This document shows, one piece after another, positions 1 to 9,258 of a stretch of DNA of 64,000 bases. Source of the DNA: Prevotella sp. P6B1 (GTDB taxonomy: Bacteria; Bacteroidota; Bacteroidia; Bacteroidales; Bacteroidaceae); the NCBI RefSeq assembly GCF_000702825.1, contig NZ_JNKF01000013.1, forward strand, positions 124,001 through 188,000. The letters are read 5' to 3'. The notes beneath the pieces are model-generated. The model was given only the letters and a program-made list of their open reading frames with translations, was not told the DNA's origin and made no database searches. Position 1 is the first letter of the stretch; each line of letters starts with the position of its first letter. Position numbers and translations under genes: made by a program.

Positions 1-535
1 CAGGATTGTTGTTAATCGAGTTGATAGGCTCGGCATTGTAAGGGATTGGTCCCCACATAGCCACCATCTGCGAATAGTAGAGGGCACGCAGGAAGTAGGC
101 ATCGCCCAGATAGGCCGCCTTCTTGATATCGTCGATCACGGTGCAGTCAGGCACATACTTCAGTGCGTTGTTACATACATCCACACCAGCGTAGAACATC
201 TCCCAATACTCATCCAGACAGGGGTTGTCTGCTACGTTGTTACCAAGAGCTTCGGCCGTGATGTCGTACTTCAGCAGCGACTTCTGTTTGTTGTCGTAGC
301 CAAAATAGAACAGGTCTGAACCCATTTCTGCAAGACCCAGCGATGGCTCCTTACCCCACCAACCGTGTGTGTAGGTATAAGCCGACTGGATGAGGCCGTC
401 GATACCCGAAACGGTATTGTAGGCCAGGTCGGCAGTCTCACCGGTCTTGTTCTCCTCGTCCAGGAAGTCTGAGCAGGAGGTTGCAGCGAAGCTGAAGGCA
501 GCGGCCGCAAATAACATGCTATATATCTTTTTCAT
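1..535 (-). CDS. SusD-like (RagB/SusD) nutrient-binding lipoprotein, partial
   Basis: This is the N-terminal 178 codons of a SusD-family surface glycan-binding lipoprotein; the gene runs off the left edge. I translated it by eye from the ATG at 535. It opens MKKIYSMLFAAAAF and has a lipobox-like ATSCSDFLDEE near residue 22, followed by the tetratricopeptide-type helices usual for SusD (motif YFLRALYYSQMVAMWGPIP). It starts 22 bp after the stop of the upstream SusC gene, so the two form the standard SusC/SusD outer-membrane uptake pair. The substrate cannot be told from this fragment. Family assignment is secure; the rest of the protein is outside the window. Confidence 0.9.
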   Translation of the reverse strand, partial: MKKIYSMLFAAAAFSFAATSCSDFLDEENKTGETADLAYNTVSGIDGLIQSAYTYTHGWWGKEPSLGLAEMGSDLFYFGYDNKQKSLLKYDITAEALGNNVADNPCLDEYWEMFYAGVDVCNNALKYVPDCTVIDDIKKAAYLGDAYFLRALYYSQMVAMWGPIPYNAEPINSINNNP

Positions 536-556
536 ATCGATGATCATTATAAGTGA

Positions 557-3500
557 TTAGAAAGTTACGTTAAGACCTACTACTACCTGCTTCATCAGTG
601 GGAAGTTCACAGAACCGCCACGCTCTGGGTCGTAGTTGTCGAAATGACTGAATGTGAAGTAGTTCTTCAGCGAACCATATACTCGAACATTGCTCATGTA
701 AACCTTCTTGACGAGGTTCTTGGGCAGGTTGTACGACAGGGTGATATCCTTGATCTTGAAGTAGTCGCCCTTCTGGATCTGGATGTTGTTCTTGTAGTAT
801 GTAGGTGAAGTACCTGTAGCACCTGGCGATGGGATGTCGGCACCCTGATTCTCTGGTGTCCAGTAGCTCAGGTCGCCCCAGTTGGCATTGTCATACAGGT
901 AGAGGCCGTAGCCGCTGTAGCTCAGATAGCCACCCAGGCGGGCCATGGTCTGAATGCTCAGCGAGAAGTCCTTATAAGTAAAGGTAGAGCTGAGACCCAG
1001 GATAGCCTTTGGTGAGCGGTCGTAGATAGTCTTATCGCTATCGTCAATCTTGTCGTCGCCGTTCACGTCGATCACCTTCGGTGTACCAGGATCGCCGTAG
1101 TCGGCCATTGGCTTCTCGAAGTTGGGGTGAGCAGCCAGATACTTGTCGAACTCGCCAATACCCCAGCAGCCGTCCATGTCGTAAGTGTAGAAAGCTGATA
1201 CAGGCTTGCCAATCTTCAGAATGCTGGTGCCTGATACTACCTGCTCGATACCGTCAGCCAGTTCATCCACCTCGTCGCGGGCGAAGGTGGCAGAAGCGCT
1301 CAGATCCCAAGTGAAGTCGCGGGTCTTCACAGGCTGTGCACCCAGTGAGATTTCCCAACCGTGGCCCTTGGTCTTACCCACATTCGAGATGGTGCTGGTA
1401 AATACCGAAGAGGCAGGAGCTGTCTTGTAGTACAGCAGATCATAGGTATGGCTATTGTAGTAGTCGATACTACCATAGATGCGGCCATTGAGGAACGCGA
1501 AGTCGAGACCGAAGTCGAGGGCAGCTGTCTTCTCCCATGTCAGCTTAGGATTAGCCATGGTCATAGGTGCCTTGTCGGTAGAGTTTGGCACGATGCTCTT
1601 GATGGTAGCCAGTGTCTGGTAGGCAGAGATGGCTGAGTTGCCAGAGAGACCCCAAGATACACGGAACTTCAAGTTGTCGAGCCATGACTTGGTGCCCTGC
1701 ATGAATTTTTCCTCAGAGATACGCCAACCAGCGCTAACTGATGGGAAGTAGCCCCACTTATGTCCCTCTGCGAGTACAGAAGAACCATCAGCACGTAACG
1801 AAGCCTGGAACAGGTACTTACCATCGTAAGAGTAGTTGGCACGAGCAAAGAACGACAGCATAGAGCTCTTGGTGTAGCCTGTGGCGACAAGTGGTGACTG
1901 AATCTTACTGACATCATAGAAACTGCTCTTCTTGTAGCTCTCAGATCCAGCGACACCCGAGATGGTGCTGGACTCAGATACGTACTGTGACATCTCGTGA
2001 CCCAGCAGGAAAGTCATATCGTGCTTGGCAATGGTCTTGTTGTAGTTGGCAGTGTTCTGCCATACATACTTGGTACCAGTGCTGCGGTCGTTAGCGATAT
2101 AGGTAGTGGTAGGCGACTGGTAGCGAGCCTGACTGTGGTAATCCTGATAGGTACCCGTGCGCGAGGTGCTGCGGTCGAGTGTGAACTGTGACTTCAGCAT
2201 CAAGCCCTTGATAGGATTGAGCTGCACGTAGCCACTACCGAAGAAACGGCTGCTCTCGATGTTGCGCTGATAAGCACCATCCTCATCGAGCAGAGGTGAA
2301 CAGTGAGCTGCATACCAGGGGTTAGGCGTAGCATTGATAGAACCATCCTTCAGATACGCGTGTGTGATGGTGGTCATCTTCTGTGCCTGGTTATAAACAC
2401 CACCGTTACGCTTGTCGTTGCTCTTGTAAGCGTAAGAGAGGCTGGCACCGATCTTCACGATGCGGTTGATCTGATGATCCAGGTTGATGCGACCGGTGTA
2501 GCGGTTGAACTCATCACCCTTCATCAAACCCTTGTCGTCCATAGCGGCTAATGACACGTTGAAGTTGGTCTTCTCGTTACCGCCCTGTACAGAAACCTCG
2601 TAGTTCTGAGATACGCTGTTGTCGAGAACTATGTCGAGCCAGTCGGTATAGCTCTTTTCGTTATATATATCCAGTGTTGGTGTACCGTCATCGAGGTTGA
2701 ATGTCAGCACGTCAGCGGCAGTAGCGCTGTTGCTGAAATTCCAACCGTTGGCGGCAGCAGTCTCGTAGTTTTTCTTGTCGATCAGGCGCTGCACCTCCTT
2801 ATCGCCATACATAGGCTTTACGATACCCGTGGCACCGTTGAATGAGAGATAGCCGTTAAAGTTAACTCTGGTCTTTCCGGCTGAGCCGCGCTTGGTGGTG
2901 ATCAGGATCACACCGTTAGCACCCTTGGTACCATAGATAGCGGTAGAAGCGGCATCCTTCAGGATATCCATCGACTCGATGTCGCTAGCAGGAATATCGA
3001 GGGTTGAGCCATACTCTACCCCATCCACAATAACCAGCGGACCGTTACCAGCCAACAATGAGCGGTTACCACGCAGGGTCATGCTCACACCGGCACCGGC
3101 CTCACCGCCACCACTCTGCTGGAGGTCCACACCAGGCACCTTGGCCTGCATGGCTGAGAGGGCGTTGGCACCGGCCACCTTAGCCAGGTCGTCGGTCTTC
3201 ACCGAAGCTACCGAACCGGTCAGGTCCTTCTTCTTCATGGTGCCGTAACCTACTACTACCACCTCGTCGAGTGCAGCAGCATCTTCTTGCATGGTTACAT
3301 TGAAACTGTTCTTACCGGCTACGGAGATTTTCTGCTCCTTGAAACCGATGTAAGAGATCTTCAGGACGGCTTTCTCAGGAACGTTCTGAATGGTAAAGCG
3401 ACCGTCGAAATCGGTCACAGCGCCAACGCTGGTTCCGTCGACCATCACACTTACACCAATCATGGGTTCACCAGAGGCATCCTTCACTGTACCTGTAATC

Positions 3501-3583
3501 GCTTTCTGGGCATAGGCCACAAAGCAGAACACAGACAAAAGCAAAGCCATAGAGGCTCTTTTGAATTGATGATTCATACTCAT
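557..3583 (-). CDS. SusC/RagA-family TonB-dependent outer-membrane transporter
   Basis: This 1008-residue protein imports oligosaccharides across the outer membrane, using energy from TonB. A signal peptide (cleavage near CFVAYAQ) is followed by a carboxypeptidase-regulatory-like (CarbopepD_reg_2) domain at about residues 27-110. Next comes the SusC signature region DEVVVVGYGTMKKKDLTGSV, then the plug with DGVEYG and the IYGTKGANGVILITTKRG motif, and a long beta-barrel ending in an aromatic-rich VVVGLNVTF strand. It is the first gene of a leftward operon with the partial SusD. Its own promoter candidate lies at 3662-3669, so it forms a separate unit from the GH28 operon to its right. Substrate unknown. 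Confidence 0.95.
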   Translation of the reverse strand: MSMNHQFKRASMALLLSVFCFVAYAQKAITGTVKDASGEPMIGVSVMVDGTSVGAVTDFDGRFTIQNVPEKAVLKISYIGFKEQKISVAGKNSFNVTMQEDAAALDEVVVVGYGTMKKKDLTGSVASVKTDDLAKVAGANALSAMQAKVPGVDLQQSGGGEAGAGVSMTLRGNRSLLAGNGPLVIVDGVEYGSTLDIPASDIESMDILKDAASTAIYGTKGANGVILITTKRGSAGKTRVNFNGYLSFNGATGIVKPMYGDKEVQRLIDKKNYETAAANGWNFSNSATAADVLTFNLDDGTPTLDIYNEKSYTDWLDIVLDNSVSQNYEVSVQGGNEKTNFNVSLAAMDDKGLMKGDEFNRYTGRINLDHQINRIVKIGASLSYAYKSNDKRNGGVYNQAQKMTTITHAYLKDGSINATPNPWYAAHCSPLLDEDGAYQRNIESSRFFGSGYVQLNPIKGLMLKSQFTLDRSTSRTGTYQDYHSQARYQSPTTTYIANDRSTGTKYVWQNTANYNKTIAKHDMTFLLGHEMSQYVSESSTISGVAGSESYKKSSFYDVSKIQSPLVATGYTKSSMLSFFARANYSYDGKYLFQASLRADGSSVLAEGHKWGYFPSVSAGWRISEEKFMQGTKSWLDNLKFRVSWGLSGNSAISAYQTLATIKSIVPNSTDKAPMTMANPKLTWEKTAALDFGLDFAFLNGRIYGSIDYYNSHTYDLLYYKTAPASSVFTSTISNVGKTKGHGWEISLGAQPVKTRDFTWDLSASATFARDEVDELADGIEQVVSGTSILKIGKPVSAFYTYDMDGCWGIGEFDKYLAAHPNFEKPMADYGDPGTPKVIDVNGDDKIDDSDKTIYDRSPKAILGLSSTFTYKDFSLSIQTMARLGGYLSYSGYGLYLYDNANWGDLSYWTPENQGADIPSPGATGTSPTYYKNNIQIQKGDYFKIKDITLSYNLPKNLVKKVYMSNVRVYGSLKNYFTFSHFDNYDPERGGSVNFPLMKQVVVGLNVTF

Positions 3584-3661
3584 GTTAGTTTTAGTTTGTT
3601 ACTTATTAATTTATAGAGTTAAAATTTTAGCTTCATAAGCTCCCGAGAGAACTTTACGGCT

Positions 3662-3669
3662 GCAAAAGT
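3662..3669 (-). promoter_or_regulatory. Bacteroidetes -7 promoter box upstream of susC
   Basis: Read on the minus strand this is TACTTTTG followed by CAGCC, matching the Bacteroidetes primary sigma -7 consensus TAnnTTTG. It lies about 80 bp upstream of the SusC start, which leaves a leader of roughly 70 nt. Confidence 0.6.
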
Positions 3670-3715
3670 ATAAGAAAATGTGAAACACCGTATACTTTTC
3701 TTAAGGAAATCTTCT

Positions 3716-3752
3716 GCAAACGTTTACGTGATTTAACAATGTTATCGTACAC
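3716..3752. promoter_or_regulatory. Operator-like motif shared with the divergent PUL promoter region
   Basis: The segment contains CAAACGTTTACGTG at 3717-3730 and TCGTACACA at 3745-3753. The reverse complement of the first (CACGTAAACGTTTG) recurs as CACGTAAACGTTTTCG near 12658, and TCGTACACA recurs near 12687. Sharing two motifs between the two PUL control regions suggests a common regulator, possibly of LacI type by the AAACGTTT core. That is inference. Confidence 0.4.
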
Positions 3753-3773
3753 AGCCAAAAATCCACGTCAAAT

Positions 3774-5330
3774 TTACTTAATAACAATCTTTTTACCTTG
3801 ATGTATAAAGATACCTTTTGATGGAGCGATGACTTGACAACCAATTAATGTGTAAAAGTGGGTGTTCTTTGTTTGTGAGTTGTCGGATATGGTCTGCGTC
3901 GAGATATCCGACGAGTCATTCCAACTATAGGTTGCCTTGTACGAATTTTCCATGACTGGGCTCAGGTTGTTACCGGTAGCTTCTACCGTCTTATTGGTTC
4001 TGGTCTTGGTGAATGTGCAACCATTGATAAAGCGGATATCCTTGCAGAAGAACAGTCTGACACCATTACGATGTGATATCCTGACATTGTCGAATGTCAC
4101 GTCGTAGACGTAGCTTTCGGGGCGTCCGTAAATCATGATACCGTTATAGTTCTTGTCGTTGCTGTTTTTAGTGTTATAGCCCGAAGCTGTTACGTTCTGT
4201 ATCAGGATGTTATGAAACTCAGGGGTGCTACTGGTCTTTGTCCCTGGCGATGCTTCTGCCTCCTCCGGACTATCGGGAAGCTTATCGTACCAAGCTGTAA
4301 TCTGGATTGGTGTAGCCACATTCTGCATGGTGCAATTACGGAAGATGATGTCGTGTACATCGCCACTACGATCTGTATTCGACTTCAAACGGAAACCGCA
4401 GTCTGTACCATCGAAAGTCAGATCCTCGTAGATGATGTGATGCATGTTTTGGGTATAGCTGCCTAATGAAGCACCATGTCCGGCTTTGAAGTCGCAGTTC
4501 CACACGTGGATATATTGGGCATCAGAATCAGTCACAACATTATCGTCGCCAGTATCAATATAACAGTTATAGATATTGCAGTATTGGGTCCAGATGGGGA
4601 TACCATCGGTATTGTGTGAGGGATCGGATGCTGATGAGGCTGGCGCATAGATATGTACATCGTGAACCGTATTGTGCGCACCTTTACCCGACTGTCCTAA
4701 GGTAAGATTGGTACCGGGTGCATTCTGTATACAGAAGTGACGGAAAAGATAGCGCTGGCCTTGTGAGAATCGGATGATTGATCCACGTTGTAAACCACTC
4801 ACCTTCTGTTCTACGGCATCCCACCAGGGGGCACCTTGGCCTTCTATTATGGAAGTTTCAGAACTCTCTCCTTCTATAACAATGTCAGAAGCACCGTTTT
4901 TTCCTTTGATATATGGGTCTTTGGTAGTGTGGTCTGGTTGATCGCTGTATGCCAAAAGCTTCAGGGTGGCATGTGCACAGAGATGCAGTACTGTTTTTGA
5001 ACCGATGGTAATACGACCAAACAACCATTCGCCTGCTGGCACTACCACCATGCCCCCACCAGCATTGTTGGCAGCATCGAGAGCATCCTGAATGGCTTGG
5101 GTATTGTCCGCATTAGTGGTTGTTGCCCCAAAGTCTGTGATATAAAATGTATTTGCATCTGTAAAGGTAGGCAGGCTTTGGGGTAAGTTCACCTCTGTCC
5201 AACCTTCAGGTGTATTCTTTCCGGCAATCTCTTCTGCCATTGAGAAATCTATAACTTGTGCTGATAAGGTAATGGAATTCATCAGCAGCAAAGCTACCGT
5301 TGTAATTGTAGTACTTAGTTTGATTTTCAT
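3774..5330 (-). CDS. Glycoside hydrolase family 28 polygalacturonase-type enzyme
   Basis: This 518-residue secreted pectinase cleaves alpha-1,4 galacturonosyl or related linkages. A signal peptide ends near residue 24 (TLSAQ). The right-handed beta-helix carries all four GH28 signatures: NTDG at 240-243, GDD at 261-263 (with NTDG holding the catalytic aspartates), GHG at 284-286 and RLK at 314-316. The Pro/Gly-rich DFGATTTNADNTQAIQDALD segment is the typical N-terminal cap of pectate-lyase-fold hydrolases. The C-terminal ~80 residues look like a secretion or anchoring extension. It is the last gene of the leftward SusCD operon, separated from the preceding gene by a strong hairpin. Exo or endo mode and exact pectin type are not determined. 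Confidence 0.9.
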   Translation of the reverse strand: MKIKLSTTITTVALLLMNSITLSAQVIDFSMAEEIAGKNTPEGWTEVNLPQSLPTFTDANTFYITDFGATTTNADNTQAIQDALDAANNAGGGMVVVPAGEWLFGRITIGSKTVLHLCAHATLKLLAYSDQPDHTTKDPYIKGKNGASDIVIEGESSETSIIEGQGAPWWDAVEQKVSGLQRGSIIRFSQGQRYLFRHFCIQNAPGTNLTLGQSGKGAHNTVHDVHIYAPASSASDPSHNTDGIPIWTQYCNIYNCYIDTGDDNVVTDSDAQYIHVWNCDFKAGHGASLGSYTQNMHHIIYEDLTFDGTDCGFRLKSNTDRSGDVHDIIFRNCTMQNVATPIQITAWYDKLPDSPEEAEASPGTKTSSTPEFHNILIQNVTASGYNTKNSNDKNYNGIMIYGRPESYVYDVTFDNVRISHRNGVRLFFCKDIRFINGCTFTKTRTNKTVEATGNNLSPVMENSYKATYSWNDSSDISTQTISDNSQTKNTHFYTLIGCQVIAPSKGIFIHQGKKIVIK

Positions 5331-5345
5331 TTGTTTTGTTTTAAT

Positions 5346-5379
5346 AAAGGGCGAACACTGTGGTTAGCATTCGCCCTTT
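5346..5379 (-). promoter_or_regulatory. Intercistronic hairpin before the GH28 gene
   Basis: A 10-bp perfect inverted repeat (AAAGGGCGAA / TTCGCCCTTT) with a 14-nt loop fills the gap between the DUF5123-like gene and GH28. On the minus strand it is followed by TTATT, a weak U-tract. It may act as a partial terminator or as an RNA-stabilising element that sets GH28 expression apart from the upstream genes. Confidence 0.55.
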
Positions 5380-5398
5380 GTATAGATAATGTTTACTA

Positions 5399-7048
5399 TT
5401 ATGGCAACCAGCGCGGATCACCAACATTCTTCAACTCCTTAGTATTAAGGATGGTGAAGTCACCATTTGCCCAATCCTTAAAGGTTTCTGCCAAGTTTGT
5501 GGATATAATAGTTCCATCTAATTTTGCAGCAGGTGAAGGATCTTCGTCTGATACAGGAGTCCATTCAACATCGCTAGTATAATAGATGTCGGTTGCATCA
5601 GGCTTGACATCACCCGACCACATAGATAGCTTTTTCAGACCAGGACCAAAGATACATTTGCTGATCTTGAAGTCGCCAGAAGGAGCCTTGCCCTTGAAGT
5701 CAAAGACAAACTTACCATTGTCAGGACACTTAACAAATGTACAGTTCTCAACAACTATAGATGTAGGCGCAGCACCCTTTGTGTTAACAAAGAGAACCTT
5801 ACAGGTTGAGAATGTAGAGTTTGAAATCTTGATGTTGCTGACTACAGCACCAGCCTTGTCAGAATTGCAAACACCATATCCTGCAATAGAGTCAACGGTA
5901 CAATTCTGCATCACAAAGTTCTCAACCGTTGAGGCGTTGTCCTTTTGTCTGAGAAGACCACGTTTCCACTTGATATCGCAGTTATCAAACTCAATCAGTC
6001 CGATCTTAGAGTTCTTACCAGCAATATTGAAGAGATACTGACCACCGAAGTTACCGTCAGTAGCAGATGGCTCACTTCCCCATACATTGATCTTATCGAA
6101 TACGAGGCCACCAATCACTGCATCTGCGTTGGTATCGAAGTTACTTACAACATTGAGGATGGCATAGCCAGCAAGAGACTGACCAGTCACAAACTTGATG
6201 GTACCAGTTGTAGAATTCAGCTTGGTGGCCTTCAGACGATATGTCATGCCACCTTCAAGGATAATGGTGATATCCTGATTGGGGTATTCCACATCAATCA
6301 AGTTTGTCAGATTGTTCTCAAAGTATGCGAGACTTGTTTCCTCATCCAAACCGCGCAAGTCAATAATAGTACCCTCGAAGTTGTCGGCAGCAGCAGTTGT
6401 AAGGCGTTTCTTACCCTGATAGCTACCATTGGCCCAAGCTTCTACACGATAGGTTGTCTTTGGTTCCAGACCGCCGATAATCTTTTCACAAGCAGCATTC
6501 TCCTCTTCGGAAACTGCTACCTCGGCAACAATCTCGTCTTCTGAGTCCTTGATGATGACCAGCTTGTCGTAGCTGACACCCTCTGCCCATTTGATACGTG
6601 CCTTGATGTCGATAATGTCGGTAGCGGCAGGGTTAATCAACTTGGTGGGGAAGTCGGGAGTAGTGGTTGTGATATTGTACTCCTTAGACTTGAGTCCCGT
6701 ATTGGTATTTGCCGAGCTGATATATACGAAGTACTCCTTGTCATACTCCAGTCCCTCGAAACGGCAAGTCAAGTCAGAGGTAGTAATCTCCTTAGCTGGC
6801 ACACTGGCATCAACGGGAACAGCCTTTACCGTGTACTGGTTAGCGCTGGTGTAGTTATCCCACTTAACAACCATGTATGGCACATTGTTGTCATCCAAGC
6901 CCACCTCCAGATTATCGTCGTCATTGATAATGGGACGGAACAGCGCATCGGCCTGAGGGAGGTCATTGTCACTGCTACAGCTGACAAATGTTCCCATTCC
7001 TGTGGTTACTGCTCCGAGCAGCAACATGGTCTTAAATATCTTTTTCAT
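5399..7048 (-). CDS. Surface lipoprotein with FN3-like and DUF4957/DUF5123 pectate-lyase-like domains
   Basis: This is a 549-residue lipoprotein (lipobox GTFVSCSSD, Cys near residue 24). Two fibronectin-III-like segments occupy about residues 45-220 (for example FEGLEYDKEYFVYISSA and GGLEPKTTYRVEAWANG). A parallel beta-helix follows at about 225-480, with repeated short N-C-T/D rungs (FDNCDIKW, MQNCTVDS, VENCTFVK), and the protein ends in NVGDPRW, typical of DUF5123. Such proteins recur in pectin PULs in the position of surface glycan-binding proteins or inactive lyase relatives. It lies between SusD and GH28 in the same operon. Catalysis is not evident, and I infer pectin binding at the cell surface. 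Confidence 0.75.
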   Translation of the reverse strand: MKKIFKTMLLLGAVTTGMGTFVSCSSDNDLPQADALFRPIINDDDNLEVGLDDNNVPYMVVKWDNYTSANQYTVKAVPVDASVPAKEITTSDLTCRFEGLEYDKEYFVYISSANTNTGLKSKEYNITTTTPDFPTKLINPAATDIIDIKARIKWAEGVSYDKLVIIKDSEDEIVAEVAVSEEENAACEKIIGGLEPKTTYRVEAWANGSYQGKKRLTTAAADNFEGTIIDLRGLDEETSLAYFENNLTNLIDVEYPNQDITIILEGGMTYRLKATKLNSTTGTIKFVTGQSLAGYAILNVVSNFDTNADAVIGGLVFDKINVWGSEPSATDGNFGGQYLFNIAGKNSKIGLIEFDNCDIKWKRGLLRQKDNASTVENFVMQNCTVDSIAGYGVCNSDKAGAVVSNIKISNSTFSTCKVLFVNTKGAAPTSIVVENCTFVKCPDNGKFVFDFKGKAPSGDFKISKCIFGPGLKKLSMWSGDVKPDATDIYYTSDVEWTPVSDEDPSPAAKLDGTIISTNLAETFKDWANGDFTILNTKELKNVGDPRWLP

Positions 7049-7063
7049 AATGCGTTTCCTTGT

Positions 7064-9232
7064 TTATTTGTAATTTTCTTTTTCAACTGTAGCAACCTCT
7101 ACGTTAACACCGTCGCCCATATTCATATCGAGAATATGATAACCGTCGTTGTTCAGCACCGTACTTGCTGAGATAGTCTCAGTAGTGATAGGCAGCAGAT
7201 AAGGAGCTACACCATTACCCTTCAATGCACCGTTAGAGTAACCGCGATACAGACGAGTGAAGTAATCACTGGCTGCATATACATCCTTACGGGTAATGCC
7301 AGTATCCTCGCCATCAATAACAGTCACTGTCTTGGTGTTAGGAGCTGCACCCAATGTATAGGTTGTTGTACCGTCACCATTAACCTTCTTCACAGGTGTA
7401 GTGGTACCATAGTCAACACCATCGTAGATGTAGGTGCGAGTGCGCTTCAGCATATTGCTACCCCAGTTTACACTCTGCCAGCCATTAGCTTGCATGGTAG
7501 CATCATCTTCTTCAATCTGATACTTCTGGTTATACCACTTGATATCGCTCTTCAGGTTATTCTTGCCTACCTTTACATACCACAGTTTGTTGGCCCATGT
7601 GGTATAATTGGCAGCCTCAGGATACTGTGCCAATACATCTGGATCGTTCATCAGATCCTCATTGCATGCAATACCCCAGCAGAGAGCGGTGTACATCGCT
7701 TCCTCTATCTTTTCGGCATAGAGATTCCAGCGAACCAGATCGAACTTACGAAGAGCCTCACTACCAAACTCCCATGCACGCTCATTAACAATAGCGTTGA
7801 AGAAGTCTTCTTTCGAATTCAGATTGCTTACGTAGTTGGTTACATCGTCAGCATAAGTAGCGCTACCAGCGAAAGCACGGGCGCGAACGGTAGTCAGCAT
7901 CTCCTTTGCCAGTGCAGTAGGACCGTTCAGTTCGTTCTCAGCCTCGGCCAGCATCAGCAGAACATCTGAGTAGCGCATCAATGGGAAGTTAATACCTGTA
8001 CCCTTTGAAGAACCAGAACCCAACTCTTTACCAGCACGGGCGCGATCCCACTTACCAGCATAGAGACCTGTAGAGGCAACAGCCTGAACGGTGTCCTGAA
8101 CGTGCTGATACTTAGCTACACACACGTCGCGACGGCTATCATTGTCGGCAAACGACATATAGTAAGTTGGAGTCATAGCTACCTGAGCAGTGGTGTTACC
8201 CTGAGCACAAGTACCTGTATTGGGCACACCGAAGCTCCAGCCAATATCACCACCATAGTTCTGTACAAAGGCAACCTCATAGAGTACCTCAGCGTTGTTC
8301 TCGCAGGTATAGTTCATCTCATTGATAAACGACTGCTCGAAGTTGGCATACAGGGCGCGTGGCTTCAGCTGGATCAGCTTCTGGCAGTAGTCCTTAGCCA
8401 TCTGGTAGTACTGTGTATAGGTCTGAGCAGTCTTCTCCACACCGTTTACATCCTTATAGGTAACGGTCAGCGAGTCGGCTGTTACATTCAGATAGTCGTC
8501 GGCACGCTTCATGGTACCGTCCTTGGTCATACCATAACCACCACGGAACAGAGCCAGACGGGCAATCAGACCGATGGCGAAGTCACGGTTCATACGCTCG
8601 ATACCGCCAGTGTTTACATCGCTCCACTTCATGTTGGGCTCGATGTCAACCAACTGCTGCAATACACGGCTGTAAACTACGTTTTTGTCAGTACGGGGCT
8701 TATCAATCTCATCACCCCACTTAGCAGCCTCATCATAGTAAGGCACATCGCCGAAGAAGTTGCACATCAGGTAGTAGCGGTAACCTTTCAAACAGGTTGC
8801 CTCACCCTTAATCTGCTGCATCTCGTCGGTATTACCGATAGAACTGGCATCAATACCGGCACGTACCTGGTTAGCACGCTCGATGGCCTGCAGGTTGTTG
8901 TCCCATACTTTCTTAACGTCGCTCCAACCCACGTTGCCTGCACCCTGGAGTGGCCATACGGCATTTCGGTGGTTAGTGGCTGTAGTAGCGCTAGTACCCA
9001 TAGCCTCTACGTCGGTGTTCTGCATCCAAACACCGCACATACGGCTTGTGAATGGGTCTTCGCAGAACAGTACATATACGCCGTTGATGGCGTTGGTCGC
9101 AAACTCTGTAGAGCCATAAACCATATTCTGGTCCATCTGCGATGGCGATTCTACATCGAGCATGTCGTTACACGATGTCAGACCGATAACTCCAAGAGCT
9201 GCAATTGCTATATATTTATTCTTGAATTTCAT
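7064..9232 (-). CDS. SusD-like (RagB/SusD) nutrient-binding outer-membrane lipoprotein
   Basis: This 722-residue surface lipoprotein captures glycan for its SusC partner. The lipobox is GVIGLTSCNDMLDVES, with Cys near residue 21. The N-terminal SusD-like domain includes ATCLKGYRYYLMCNFFGDVPYYDE, and the C-terminal RagB/SusD domain includes YSDVLLMLAEAENE and ERAWEFGSEALRKFDLVRWN, both classic family motifs. It is longer than the usual 500-600 residues, with an insertion after about residue 560. It begins 26 bp downstream of susC and is followed 15 bp later by the DUF5123-like lipoprotein gene, so co-transcription is likely. Confidence 0.95.
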   Translation of the reverse strand: MKFKNKYIAIAALGVIGLTSCNDMLDVESPSQMDQNMVYGSTEFATNAINGVYVLFCEDPFTSRMCGVWMQNTDVEAMGTSATTATNHRNAVWPLQGAGNVGWSDVKKVWDNNLQAIERANQVRAGIDASSIGNTDEMQQIKGEATCLKGYRYYLMCNFFGDVPYYDEAAKWGDEIDKPRTDKNVVYSRVLQQLVDIEPNMKWSDVNTGGIERMNRDFAIGLIARLALFRGGYGMTKDGTMKRADDYLNVTADSLTVTYKDVNGVEKTAQTYTQYYQMAKDYCQKLIQLKPRALYANFEQSFINEMNYTCENNAEVLYEVAFVQNYGGDIGWSFGVPNTGTCAQGNTTAQVAMTPTYYMSFADNDSRRDVCVAKYQHVQDTVQAVASTGLYAGKWDRARAGKELGSGSSKGTGINFPLMRYSDVLLMLAEAENELNGPTALAKEMLTTVRARAFAGSATYADDVTNYVSNLNSKEDFFNAIVNERAWEFGSEALRKFDLVRWNLYAEKIEEAMYTALCWGIACNEDLMNDPDVLAQYPEAANYTTWANKLWYVKVGKNNLKSDIKWYNQKYQIEEDDATMQANGWQSVNWGSNMLKRTRTYIYDGVDYGTTTPVKKVNGDGTTTYTLGAAPNTKTVTVIDGEDTGITRKDVYAASDYFTRLYRGYSNGALKGNGVAPYLLPITTETISASTVLNNDGYHILDMNMGDGVNVEVATVEKENYK

Positions 9233-9258
9233 ATCTTTATCGATTGTTAGTTGTTAAA

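Noticed and set aside
8102..9250. Long rightward reading frame opposite the SusD gene
   Set aside because: It is antisense to a clear SusD gene with conserved motifs, and its translation (many Ile, Thr, Val, His) has no recognisable domain. It is a codon-bias shadow.
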